Source: an uncultured Anaeroplasmataceae bacterium
GTDB taxonomy: Bacteria > Bacillota_I > Bacilli_A > Acholeplasmatales > Anaeroplasmataceae
Direction of reading: 5' to 3'
NCBI GenBank assembly: GCA_910579215.1
Contig: CAJTTN010000003.1
Span: 135,350-199,195, forward strand
DNA: 63,846 bases
In this document: positions 28,144-36,067 of the stretch, piece by piece
Layout of the letters: every line of letters starts with the position of its first letter
Position numbering within the stretch: the stretch's first letter is position 1
Position numbers and translations under genes: made by a program
The notes under the pieces: generated by a model
What the model saw: only the letters and a program-made list of their open reading frames with translations
Told to the model about the DNA's origin: nothing
Databases searched by the model: none

Positions 28144-28196
28144 TGAAAGCGTTTTATAACAATCTTTATTATACTACCTTTTGTAAGCGTTTGCAA
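28144..28196 (-). promoter_or_regulatory. Promoter with two cre/LacI-type operators
   Basis: TTGCAA (28191-28196) and TATAAT (28168-28173), spacing 17 bp, drive the InlB-repeat gene. Operator 1, TGCAAACGCTTACA on the minus strand (28182-28195), matches the cre consensus TGWAANCGNTNWCA at 13 of 14 positions and overlaps the -35. Operator 2, TGAAAGCGTTTTAT on the plus strand (28144-28157), matches at 12 of 14 and lies just after the transcription start. Both positions favour repression by CcpA or the LacI-type regulator encoded at 48188. Confidence 0.72.
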
Positions 28197-28263
28197 TAGA
28201 AAATAAAAAAATATCCCCCTTTATTTAAGCATATGTGAGGAGGAGTCATATATGATTTCATAA

Positions 28264-28292
28264 CAAAAAAAATGCCTAAAAGATTAGACATT
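28264..28292 (-). terminator. Terminator after the second ABC-FtsX gene
   Basis: On the minus strand a 9-bp stem with one G-U pair (28284-28292 with 28271-28279, loop TCTT) is followed by TTTTTTT. It lies about 75 bp after the transporter stop codon. Confidence 0.82.
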
Positions 28293-28367
28293 TAAACATT
28301 TTTATTGTATTTTTTCTTTTGCATCTACTTAACTAGAGGTAGTTCAATACTTTTAAAAAAGAATATT

Positions 28368-30578
28368 TTAACAATCCTTAAAGGCTATACCAATTTCTTT
28401 TTTATTGATAGAAACAAAAGGAATCAAAATTCCTATCCCCACTATAAAAACACAAAAGCTTAAGGTATAAAGGAAAAACATAGGAGATATCCATACTGCA
28501 TGAAAGGACTCTGATACTTTTCCAAAAAACACCCTATAAATTTGCTGTACCAAAGGCCCAACAAAGCCAACAGTAACACAGAAGGCGAGTAAAGTTTTCA
28601 TAAGTTCTATTAAAAAGAACGGAGAAAGAATACGCCAGATGGATATACGAAAGGCTTTAAATATTACAATTTCCTTCTCCTTATACTTAACTTGATTATA
28701 GCCAGAATAAAGCATAAATAATACAGCAATACTCCCCATAATAACAAAGAAATACAAAAATTGTTGTGTCATTGCTTTTCTTTGCTCATTAAAGTCGTAC
28801 ACCTCAAATCCTTCCACAATTAGTAGGTTTCTTTCTAAGCTTTTCCTGATCCATGGCTTTAAATCTTCTTCCCCCATGTTTACTAAAAAGCCAGAAAAAT
28901 GAAAATCATAGGTAGCTGTTAAAATTTCTTTCATAAATGTTTCAGAAATTAAATAATCATATTGTTGTGATTTTTTAAAAATACCAACTATCTTTAACGA
29001 TTTTGTTATTTCATATAAATTATAGGTGCCATGATAAAACATAACATTAGGAGACGCGTTGATATCCTTAAAATAAACCTCATGCTCCTCAAAAGAATCA
29101 TCCTTCGGAAAAAGATGATGATACTCTTCTTCATCTATTAAAATTTCATACTTGTCTTGAACAGCTCGCCCTGCAAGAATTTCTTCATTTTCCCATGTTT
29201 TAAAGGTGTTTAAGCGCTCCACATAGGTTCTCATAGGCATAGGATCTACAAAGGAAGAGCCTCCAAGCGTAATAATATTTTTACGCAAGCTTTCCTTTAT
29301 CACACTTTCCTTAATGTAAATACTACACCTTGCAAAATCAGAATATTTCCCCTCCTTATACATATAATATTGTTCTTCCGTATAAGTTGTAGCTAATACT
29401 CCTGTAATTTTATCCCTTATTGTACATATCATCAAATCTGTAGAGAAGGAAAGTTCTATATCTGTATTTAGAGCTTCCTTAGAACCAAAATAGTACTCTT
29501 TTAATAAATCTGAAATAACTATCCCATTAGTTCCATCCATTGGTTTAGAAAAGGTATATTCATCAGGAATCACAATTATATGGGGTTGAATTCCATGTGA
29601 TAAATTTATTTGAACTTTTTCATTAGAAATATAAGGATAAACATGATTAGATATTTCTTGTACTTCATTTTTAACTTTTGTGCCCTTACGAAAAGCCCTA
29701 GATTCTAAAAGAAGAGGATTATATTCTTCTTTTTCTATTACACTATATTCCTTATCCTTTAACTCCTGATATAGATTTTTAGACAAATCAAAGGTTACTA
29801 AATTTAAGATAGCCATAAATATTAATAAGGTTATTCCTATCAATATAAAGGATAAGATATTTATACCAAGCTTAATCTTTAAAGCCTTTAAACCATATTT
29901 TACTTGCCAAAAAAAGGAAAGTGCTGTGTTTGTTTGATTCGTAGGATTTATTGTCTTATCCTGTATTGTCTCTTTTTCTACTATGCTTTTTAGTTTACCA
30001 CCTTCTAAGCATATTTCACAATCCGCGTACTTACTTGCAAGCTCATAATTGTGAGATACTACAATAACTAATAATTCTTTAGATAATTCTTTTAACAAAT
30101 CAAAAACAATAAGGGAATTTATCTCATCTAAGTTACCAGTAGGCTCATCTAATAGCAATACCTGTATGTCCTTTAACACAGCTCGTACAATAGAAAGCCT
30201 TTGTTTTTCTCCTCCAGATAAAACCTTCACCTTTTCATTCAATTTATCTAGTAGGTTAACCTTACTCAATTTTTCTTCTATGACTTCTAAGGAAAAACCA
30301 AAGATTAAAAGATTTTCCTTAACCGTTAACTCCTCTAATAAATTAGAACTTTGAAACACTACGCCTATTTCATTAGAAGAACAGCATCTTTCTATTGTTC
30401 CTTCCGTTTGTTTTTCAAATTCAGCTAAAAGATTCAATAAGGTAGATTTTCCACTTCCACTTTGTCCATAGATTAAATAAAAGCCTCGATTCTTTATATC
30501 TAAATCAATGGAATCTAATGCATGTACAATTCCATTTTTTGTTTTATATTCTTTTGTTATGTGGATTAATTTATACAT
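28368..30578 (-). CDS. Second fused ABC ATPase / FtsX-type permease
   Basis: 736 residues. ATPase with Walker A GQSGSGKS, signature LSGGEKQR and Walker B VLLLDEPTGNLD in the first 220 residues; a helix near 240-270; an extracytoplasmic domain of about 320 residues; and three C-terminal helices containing YKEKEIVIFKAFRIS, the FtsX-type coupling segment. The domain order equals that of the transporter at 73-2163, but the sequences are clearly diverged. It begins 9 bp after a secreted protein gene and is the last gene of a three-gene group. The substrate is unknown; export or removal of a peptide is a reasonable guess. Confidence 0.85.
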   Translation of the reverse strand: MYKLIHITKEYKTKNGIVHALDSIDLDIKNRGFYLIYGQSGSGKSTLLNLLAEFEKQTEGTIERCCSSNEIGVVFQSSNLLEELTVKENLLIFGFSLEVIEEKLSKVNLLDKLNEKVKVLSGGEKQRLSIVRAVLKDIQVLLLDEPTGNLDEINSLIVFDLLKELSKELLVIVVSHNYELASKYADCEICLEGGKLKSIVEKETIQDKTINPTNQTNTALSFFWQVKYGLKALKIKLGINILSFILIGITLLIFMAILNLVTFDLSKNLYQELKDKEYSVIEKEEYNPLLLESRAFRKGTKVKNEVQEISNHVYPYISNEKVQINLSHGIQPHIIVIPDEYTFSKPMDGTNGIVISDLLKEYYFGSKEALNTDIELSFSTDLMICTIRDKITGVLATTYTEEQYYMYKEGKYSDFARCSIYIKESVIKESLRKNIITLGGSSFVDPMPMRTYVERLNTFKTWENEEILAGRAVQDKYEILIDEEEYHHLFPKDDSFEEHEVYFKDINASPNVMFYHGTYNLYEITKSLKIVGIFKKSQQYDYLISETFMKEILTATYDFHFSGFLVNMGEEDLKPWIRKSLERNLLIVEGFEVYDFNEQRKAMTQQFLYFFVIMGSIAVLFMLYSGYNQVKYKEKEIVIFKAFRISIWRILSPFFLIELMKTLLAFCVTVGFVGPLVQQIYRVFFGKVSESFHAVWISPMFFLYTLSFCVFIVGIGILIPFVSINKKEIGIAFKDC

Positions 30579-30587
30579 AAGAATCTC

Positions 30588-31385
30588 CTATACCGCATGA
30601 TAAGCATGGTATGTTTTATGTGCTAAAGTACAATTTTGTTCATAACCATTAATTGCGTGATAACGTACATCATAGTTGGCAACAAAGTTAGGACTTACGG
30701 ATGATTTGAAAAGAATCATTCCAAAGGTTGCCACCTCATGTTTCATATAATCACTTCTTTTACTTTCATCAAAATCATATTCCGCTTCATAGTAGCAATC
30801 ATAAGTACTAGTGCGAGATATTATGGTTAACTCACTATGGTTATAGCTTACTGAAGCGGATACATCAGGTCCATCACTGGAAAGCCCTACCCCCATTGTC
30901 GTTGTCCATGTATCTGGTGCATTTATAGGAACATAGCTTAAAATCTCATAACTCTTAGGAAAATCAATCGTGATTTTTATATTATCTTGAACAAAATCAT
31001 CTCCATAAGAACCAATCCCTATAAAACCCCAATTTCTTCCTGGTTGTTTCGGTTCACTTATCACTTTATAAGCATAACAATAAATGGAAGGGTTATGCAC
31101 ATTATATAATAAGATATCATAAAATGTTGTCACATTTTCAAGTTTTTCTTTAGCCTTCTTTTCAATAGAATCCTTTCTAATGAGCGTTTTAATATCCTCT
31201 TGTCCGTTAGGATTTAGATTTCTTCCCCACATAAAAATAGGCTTATAGTCTCTACTAATAGAAAAACCAAGTCCTGTAGCCTCTGCATAAAAGGCATCAT
31301 AGCCATCCGCACTAGAGCATACTGTCCCAAGCGTAGCCAACGTAAATAACACGCCAAAAATAAATAAACATTTAAAAAGCTTCAT
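30588..31385 (-). CDS. Secreted protein of unknown function upstream of the ABC-FtsX gene
   Basis: 265 residues with a Sec signal peptide (hydrophobic to about residue 22, likely cut after CSSA) and no typical lipobox. The mature part looks beta-rich and aromatic (YDCYYEAEYDFDES; NYDVRYHAINGYEQ). I recognise no family. Two ATG codons lie in tandem after AGGAGG; the second gives seven-base spacing and is used. It begins 11 bp after the preceding lipoprotein gene, so all three genes form one operon. It could be the cargo or the sensor of the ABC transporter, which is inference from position only. Confidence 0.65.
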   Translation of the reverse strand: MKLFKCLFIFGVLFTLATLGTVCSSADGYDAFYAEATGLGFSISRDYKPIFMWGRNLNPNGQEDIKTLIRKDSIEKKAKEKLENVTTFYDILLYNVHNPSIYCYAYKVISEPKQPGRNWGFIGIGSYGDDFVQDNIKITIDFPKSYEILSYVPINAPDTWTTTMGVGLSSDGPDVSASVSYNHSELTIISRTSTYDCYYEAEYDFDESKRSDYMKHEVATFGMILFKSSVSPNFVANYDVRYHAINGYEQNCTLAHKTYHAYHAV

Positions 31386-31396
31386 CATTTTTCCTC

Positions 31397-31903
31397 CTAT
31401 AACATCTTAATATAATTTTGAACTATTGTTTTACAACGGGATACACATTCATAAAAAAATAGTTTGTCATTAGACAACTTTGATTCATTTAAATTGCTAG
31501 TTGGGTTATAAAAACCAACTTCACTTCCTATCTCACCAAAAGAATTCCAATTATATCTACTAAACAAATATTCATATTTAATTTTATCAGAATTACCCTT
31601 AATAAATATTATCTTATTGGGCTCTTTAAACAACTCTAACAAGGATTTAGATAACTCTTCAGGCATACTATCTTTTTTTTCATTCAAAATAAAGATAGTG
31701 AAATTCTTATATTCTATTTCATTTAGATTTTCGAATACGTGATAATCCTTATATTTTGCAAAATATTTGTCCTTTGTTTTATATTGATAGACACAACAAT
31801 CATTTTTCTCTAGCAGTTCAAACTGATTTTGACTCTTACAAGAGGTAAAGGAAAATAGTACAATACATAAAACAATTATAATCAAAAATTTGTGCTTCCC
31901 CAT
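31397..31903 (-). CDS. Small lipoprotein of unknown function
   Basis: 168 residues with a lipoprotein signal (FTSC, Cys22). The mature part is lysine-, aromatic- and cysteine-containing (KNDCCVYQYKTKDKY) and matches nothing I know. The ATG eight bases after GAGAGGG is taken as start rather than an in-frame GTG inside the ribosome binding site. It is the first gene of the lipoprotein, secreted protein and ABC-FtsX group. Confidence 0.6.
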   Translation of the reverse strand: MGKHKFLIIIVLCIVLFSFTSCKSQNQFELLEKNDCCVYQYKTKDKYFAKYKDYHVFENLNEIEYKNFTIFILNEKKDSMPEELSKSLLELFKEPNKIIFIKGNSDKIKYEYLFSRYNWNSFGEIGSEVGFYNPTSNLNESKLSNDKLFFYECVSRCKTIVQNYIKML

Positions 31904-31956
31904 AGATTTCACCCTCTCTATACATAATATATACGAGAAAAAATAAAAATTTTATC

Positions 31957-31994
31957 AAAAAAAGAACTACCTGAAGAATATTTCAAGTAGTTCT
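31957..31994 (-). terminator. Terminator after the pullulanase gene
   Basis: On the minus strand a 13-bp stem with one G-U pair (31982-31994 with 31963-31975, 6-base loop) is followed by TTTTTTT. It closes the starch operon 10 bp after the pullulanase stop. Confidence 0.88.
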
Positions 31995-32003
31995 TCTACA
32001 TAA

Positions 32004-34652
32004 TTATTCCATATTTTTATAAGCAATAATAGTTTGATATCCTAAAATTGTAGTTTCTGCTGTTAACGATATATTTGAAATTAAGGTATCTAAATATAAA
32101 GTATATCCTGCTAAATCTACCGTTTTTGGAGAAGCAACTCCATTGCTGTGAACGATACGATAGGTTTTATTTGCAGCTGTATCTACCAAATCATAATAAA
32201 TTAAGCTTCCATCTTCATTCATTTGAACATTAATTGCTTTACATTCTGTACCATTTTTTCCAAATAGATTAGCATTTTGTTTTAGCGATATTAGCTTCTT
32301 ATAATTTTCAAAATAAGCAATATTTTTCACCTTTAATGCATAATCTAATTCATTTACCTTGTAAGAGGACTCATAAGAATTAGAATCTCCACCCTTTGTT
32401 CTCAAGAATTCCTCTCCTGCAAGCATAAAGGTAACTCCCTGAGAAGTAAATACGACGGAATTGGATAACATAGCCATTTTTTTAATGGTATCTTCATCTT
32501 TAATTCCTGCTGCCTTTATTCTATCATAAAGGGTATAATTATCATGACATGTAACATAATTTACGCATTTTTCTGGTGCATATGTTGTATTGTTAGCTAA
32601 AACCAATCCCTTAATTCCTGCTGTCATATCCTTCAAATCATTCTTAGAAGAAACTTTTGTAGCATTTGTAATCCAACCCTTAGAGGTCTTGCTATTTAAA
32701 CCACCCTTAATTAAAGCATCTCTCATCTTATCATTAAAGCAGCCATAGCCCTGATATAAATTCATATTCGCTTGTAAAGCTGGAGTATCAATTCTTGTAT
32801 CTAATGCTACAGAGCCTGCTGCCCAAGGCTCACCATATATAGTGATATCCTCACTCACATTTTCATGTAGATTTTTTGCTAAAGCATTCATTGTTTTTAT
32901 ATCATGAATTCCCATCAAATCAAATCTAAAGCCACCAAGCTTATATTCACTTGCCCAGAATTCTGTAGAATCTATCATAAACTTTCTAAACATACTCATC
33001 TCAGAGGCAGTTTCATTTCCACAGCCTGAGCCGTTTGCTGGAGCGCCATCGGTATATCTAAAATAATATTTTGGCATTAATACATCAAAATTTGATCTTT
33101 CTAATCCGCTAACATGATTATAAACTACATCCATAATAATATTGATTCCTGCTTGATTATAAGCCATAACCAATTCCTTAAATTCCTTGATTCTAGCATA
33201 ACCGTCTGCAGCATTAGAGGAATAGCATCCTTCTAAAACATTATAATTTAGAGGATTATAGCCCCAATTAAATTTAACCTTTCCATCCTGCTCCTCATTA
33301 GCTTGATCAAAGATTGGTAAAAGCTGTACAGCATTCACACCAAGCTCCTTAATATGATCAAAGCCTGTTTTTACAGTCACATTACCTTCTGTATAGGTCG
33401 TGCCTGTCTCATAAAAGCCTTTAAACTTTTTAGCATTTTGTGCAGTTCCAGTCCAAGTCTTACTACTTGTTAAATCGGCAATATGAGTTTCATATACAGT
33501 CAATGATGTAGAAGGAATGGATAGGATATTTACATCCTCCCAGCCTGTTGGATTCACCTTAGAGAAATCAACAATCATACCTCTTAAGCCGTTTATTCCA
33601 GCAGATTTTGCATATGGGTCAACAATTTCCATATCTGTATAGGTAGAATTTGAAACAACATAAGTATAATATTTACCTTCTTGATCTCCATTTAAAACAT
33701 ATTCCCAAGTACCTTTTGGACCCTTAGTCATTACATATTCCTCATACTGGTTGTTGCCTCCTAAATTAGCAGGGGTACCAGTAGTATAAACTCTAACCTT
33801 CATATCACTTGAGATAGGAGACCATACTCTAAAGGTCGTATTATCCTTTGTATAAATAGCCCCTAAATCACCATCATAGCTATAAGCATCATTAAACAAC
33901 TTACTTTTATAAAGTCCTTGGAAATCTGCAATCTTTGTTAAGGTTTTACCTGATTTTTCAAATACTACTTCCACCTTATATTCTAGACTTAAATCAGGTA
34001 ATTCTGTACCTAAACTATATACAGCCTTTTTCGTCGTCTGTTCTACCAATTTAGTTTCTTTTGGATCCTCATTCGTAAGAAGTACGACATTACCCGCATA
34101 AATCTTATAGCTTACAAAATCTTTATTTGTAGTAAATTCAATACGAACATCCTTTGTACTGCTTGCATAGCTAAAGCCAAAGGTCACAATCATATCATTC
34201 ACTTCTCCATCCATATTAGAATAAATGTTTGCATCTTTACTTTTTAAGTACACGTTATAATAGCCTTCCTTATCAAATTCAAAATTCTTAAATTCAATAA
34301 AACGGTCTGAATCGTAATCCTTTGTCCAAGAATCTAATTTACGAATAATGAATCCGATTTTGCCATCCTTAGTAGTACTAAGCTCTTCAAAGGTATAAAC
34401 GCCATAAGCCCCATAGTCATCAGTATCTGCAAATTTGTATAAGGCTCCCTCCTTATTTTCGCTCCAAAGCCATAAGCCCCACGTTTCATAAGCACTATCA
34501 GGACGATTATAATGTATCTTAACTCCGATTGGTTCTGTAACCTCAACTGGTGGCTTAGGAGTAGGAGGAACATCGTTTTCCTTATCCTCCTTACAGCTTA
34601 TCAAAGTCACAGGCAAAATTAATATTAAAAATAATAATAAAATTTTTTTCAT
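32004..34652 (-). CDS. pulA: Lipid-anchored type I pullulanase (GH13)
   Basis: 882 residues. It hydrolyses alpha-1,6 branches of pullulan, amylopectin or limit dextrins at the cell surface. Lipobox ISC at Cys20, then the linker PTPKPPVEVT also seen in the pectin proteins; a PUD/CBM41-like starch-binding domain (YETWGLWLWSENKEGALY); an N-terminal beta domain (CBM48-like, TTFRVWSP); then the GH13 barrel. The type I pullulanase motif is present as FNWGYNP, and the catalytic regions are DVVYNH, GGFRFDLMGIHD (nucleophile Asp), YGEPW (acid Glu) and YVTCHDN (Asp). It is the last gene of the maltodextrin operon. Confidence 0.93.
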   Translation of the reverse strand: MKKILLLFLILILPVTLISCKEDKENDVPPTPKPPVEVTEPIGVKIHYNRPDSAYETWGLWLWSENKEGALYKFADTDDYGAYGVYTFEELSTTKDGKIGFIIRKLDSWTKDYDSDRFIEFKNFEFDKEGYYNVYLKSKDANIYSNMDGEVNDMIVTFGFSYASSTKDVRIEFTTNKDFVSYKIYAGNVVLLTNEDPKETKLVEQTTKKAVYSLGTELPDLSLEYKVEVVFEKSGKTLTKIADFQGLYKSKLFNDAYSYDGDLGAIYTKDNTTFRVWSPISSDMKVRVYTTGTPANLGGNNQYEEYVMTKGPKGTWEYVLNGDQEGKYYTYVVSNSTYTDMEIVDPYAKSAGINGLRGMIVDFSKVNPTGWEDVNILSIPSTSLTVYETHIADLTSSKTWTGTAQNAKKFKGFYETGTTYTEGNVTVKTGFDHIKELGVNAVQLLPIFDQANEEQDGKVKFNWGYNPLNYNVLEGCYSSNAADGYARIKEFKELVMAYNQAGINIIMDVVYNHVSGLERSNFDVLMPKYYFRYTDGAPANGSGCGNETASEMSMFRKFMIDSTEFWASEYKLGGFRFDLMGIHDIKTMNALAKNLHENVSEDITIYGEPWAAGSVALDTRIDTPALQANMNLYQGYGCFNDKMRDALIKGGLNSKTSKGWITNATKVSSKNDLKDMTAGIKGLVLANNTTYAPEKCVNYVTCHDNYTLYDRIKAAGIKDEDTIKKMAMLSNSVVFTSQGVTFMLAGEEFLRTKGGDSNSYESSYKVNELDYALKVKNIAYFENYKKLISLKQNANLFGKNGTECKAINVQMNEDGSLIYYDLVDTAANKTYRIVHSNGVASPKTVDLAGYTLYLDTLISNISLTAETTILGYQTIIAYKNME

Positions 34653-34670
34653 AATAACCTCTTACATATT

Positions 34671-35399
34671 TCATATTTTGTCAAAGGAAATATCCTCATA
34701 TTGACAATCTATTTTAGTTAACATATAGGTATTGATATTCTTAGCATAAAAGCTCTTTGTTTCTAAGCTCAACAGCATACCATATGCATTAACCGTAAAG
34801 GAATGCATTGTAATAATTTCTGCACCCTCTTCATTTTTTGCACTCGTATTAACCGAAAAAGATAATTCTGTTTTCCTATCATTTAAACTAAAATTATTAT
34901 AATACTTAGCCACATTTAAAAGAATGTAATCTCCATAATACATACCACCACTATGGTAAGAAGCACTAAAATCCTTAAAGAAAAATTCTTGAATCCATTG
35001 ATTTAATTCATCCTCATTGGATTCTTTTTCAGATTTTATACCATCCTTATTCTCTTCATATAAATATTTACCATCTTTAAAAGCACAAATACTTTCTTTA
35101 GTATAATAATCAAATTGATCTTCATAGGTTCCATAATAAGAACCACTCACTACTCTCTTATCATAATAATATTTCGTACTCTTGTCAAAGAAGGCTGTAA
35201 ATTCTATAGAACCGTCTAAAGAACCATCAACATAATGACTTGTAAGCAAATGACTCTTCCCCATTAAGGTTGCTTCGTTTGCTTTTTCATAAGAGAGTAT
35301 ATCTACAAAATCTTTGATATCCCCATCAGGTAATTTAGCCTGACAAGAGCATAAAATTAAGATTGAAAGCAAGGAAAGAATGAATACAAACTTCTTCAT
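34671..35399 (-). CDS. Small lipoprotein in the starch operon
   Basis: 242 residues with lipobox LCSC (Cys19). The mature part is rich in tyrosine and beta-prone (DKSTKYYYDKRVVSGSYYGT), reminiscent of LolA/LppX-like folds seen in many Gram-positive lipoproteins, but I cannot assign a family. It stops with TGA 18 bp before pullulanase. Its place between MalK and pullulanase suggests a role in starch capture or anchoring. Confidence 0.65.
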   Translation of the reverse strand: MKKFVFILSLLSILILCSCQAKLPDGDIKDFVDILSYEKANEATLMGKSHLLTSHYVDGSLDGSIEFTAFFDKSTKYYYDKRVVSGSYYGTYEDQFDYYTKESICAFKDGKYLYEENKDGIKSEKESNEDELNQWIQEFFFKDFSASYHSGGMYYGDYILLNVAKYYNNFSLNDRKTELSFSVNTSAKNEEGAEIITMHSFTVNAYGMLLSLETKSFYAKNINTYMLTKIDCQYEDISFDKI

Positions 35400-35402
35400 G
35401 AA

Positions 35403-36053
35403 TTAAGCCTTAAACGTATAGGTTGCAGAACCAAAACAGCTATTTGCTTTATCATCCCAGCTTGCATTTATAGTTTCAAATGCTTCACTCACCAAATAAC
35501 CATTCTTATCATATTCAATGGTTACATTCCATTTTCCATGACATTCGATTTCACTAGGATTTACAATCTGCAAAGCTTTATTAACTCCAAAAGCTCTCAA
35601 ATAGAATCCTCCATCATCCCTTAAATAGTAATAAACTCGATCTAAATATCCACCATTAGGCTGATAAATACAGCTTTCTAAAACAAGCTTCGTGCTTTTC
35701 GTAGAGCTATATTTTCCATTTGCGTCCTTGATTAACCAATTATCTTTTGTCAAGTGCAATGGAACATTTAGATAATAGGAAGAAGACTCAACATTATACT
35801 CTGCTTTAGAATCAACAAAATCAAAGGTGGAATTTATGCTTTGAGGAACCTCCAAATCAGATAACCCAAAATAATTTAATTTACCACTACACGTATATTT
35901 AGAAAAGGTAGCGGAGTCATCTAGCTTCTGAATCACGTCAGTTAAAATGACCTCCTCAGAAACATAACCAGCCATAGGTTTTTTTTCTGTGCTACATCCC
36001 GTACATAGAACAATAAAAACAAGCAATAGTAAGAAATATTTAATTTTTCGCAT
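35403..36053 (-). CDS. Small lipoprotein in the starch operon
   Basis: 216 residues with lipobox CTGC (Cys20) when the ATG eight bases after AAAGGG is used; an in-frame GTG nine bases upstream overlaps that site. The protein has the same general look as its downstream neighbour: a beta-rich mature part (FTYSKYTCSGKLNYFGLSD-like rhythm at about residues 50-70) of similar length. The pair may be diverged paralogues. Three bp separate the two genes. No known family recognised. Confidence 0.62.
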   Translation of the reverse strand: MRKIKYFLLLLVFIVLCTGCSTEKKPMAGYVSEEVILTDVIQKLDDSATFSKYTCSGKLNYFGLSDLEVPQSINSTFDFVDSKAEYNVESSSYYLNVPLHLTKDNWLIKDANGKYSSTKSTKLVLESCIYQPNGGYLDRVYYYLRDDGGFYLRAFGVNKALQIVNPSEIECHGKWNVTIEYDKNGYLVSEAFETINASWDDKANSCFGSATYTFKA

Positions 36054-36067
36054 ACTATTCACCCTTT

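Noticed and set aside
27521..28199. Long plus-strand frames opposite the start of the InlB-repeat gene (113 and 142 codons)
   Set aside because: They are antisense to a protein with clear repeats and a lipobox, lack ribosome binding sites, and have low-complexity Leu/Pro/Ser composition typical of shadow frames.
28230..28262. Plus-strand ribosome-binding-site-like GAGGAGGAG followed by ATG
   Set aside because: The frame is only ATG-ATT-TCA-TAA, so no gene follows.
31385..31388. First of two tandem ATG codons for the secreted protein
   Set aside because: Only four bases separate it from AGGAGG; the second ATG has better spacing. The difference is one residue and cannot be settled from sequence.
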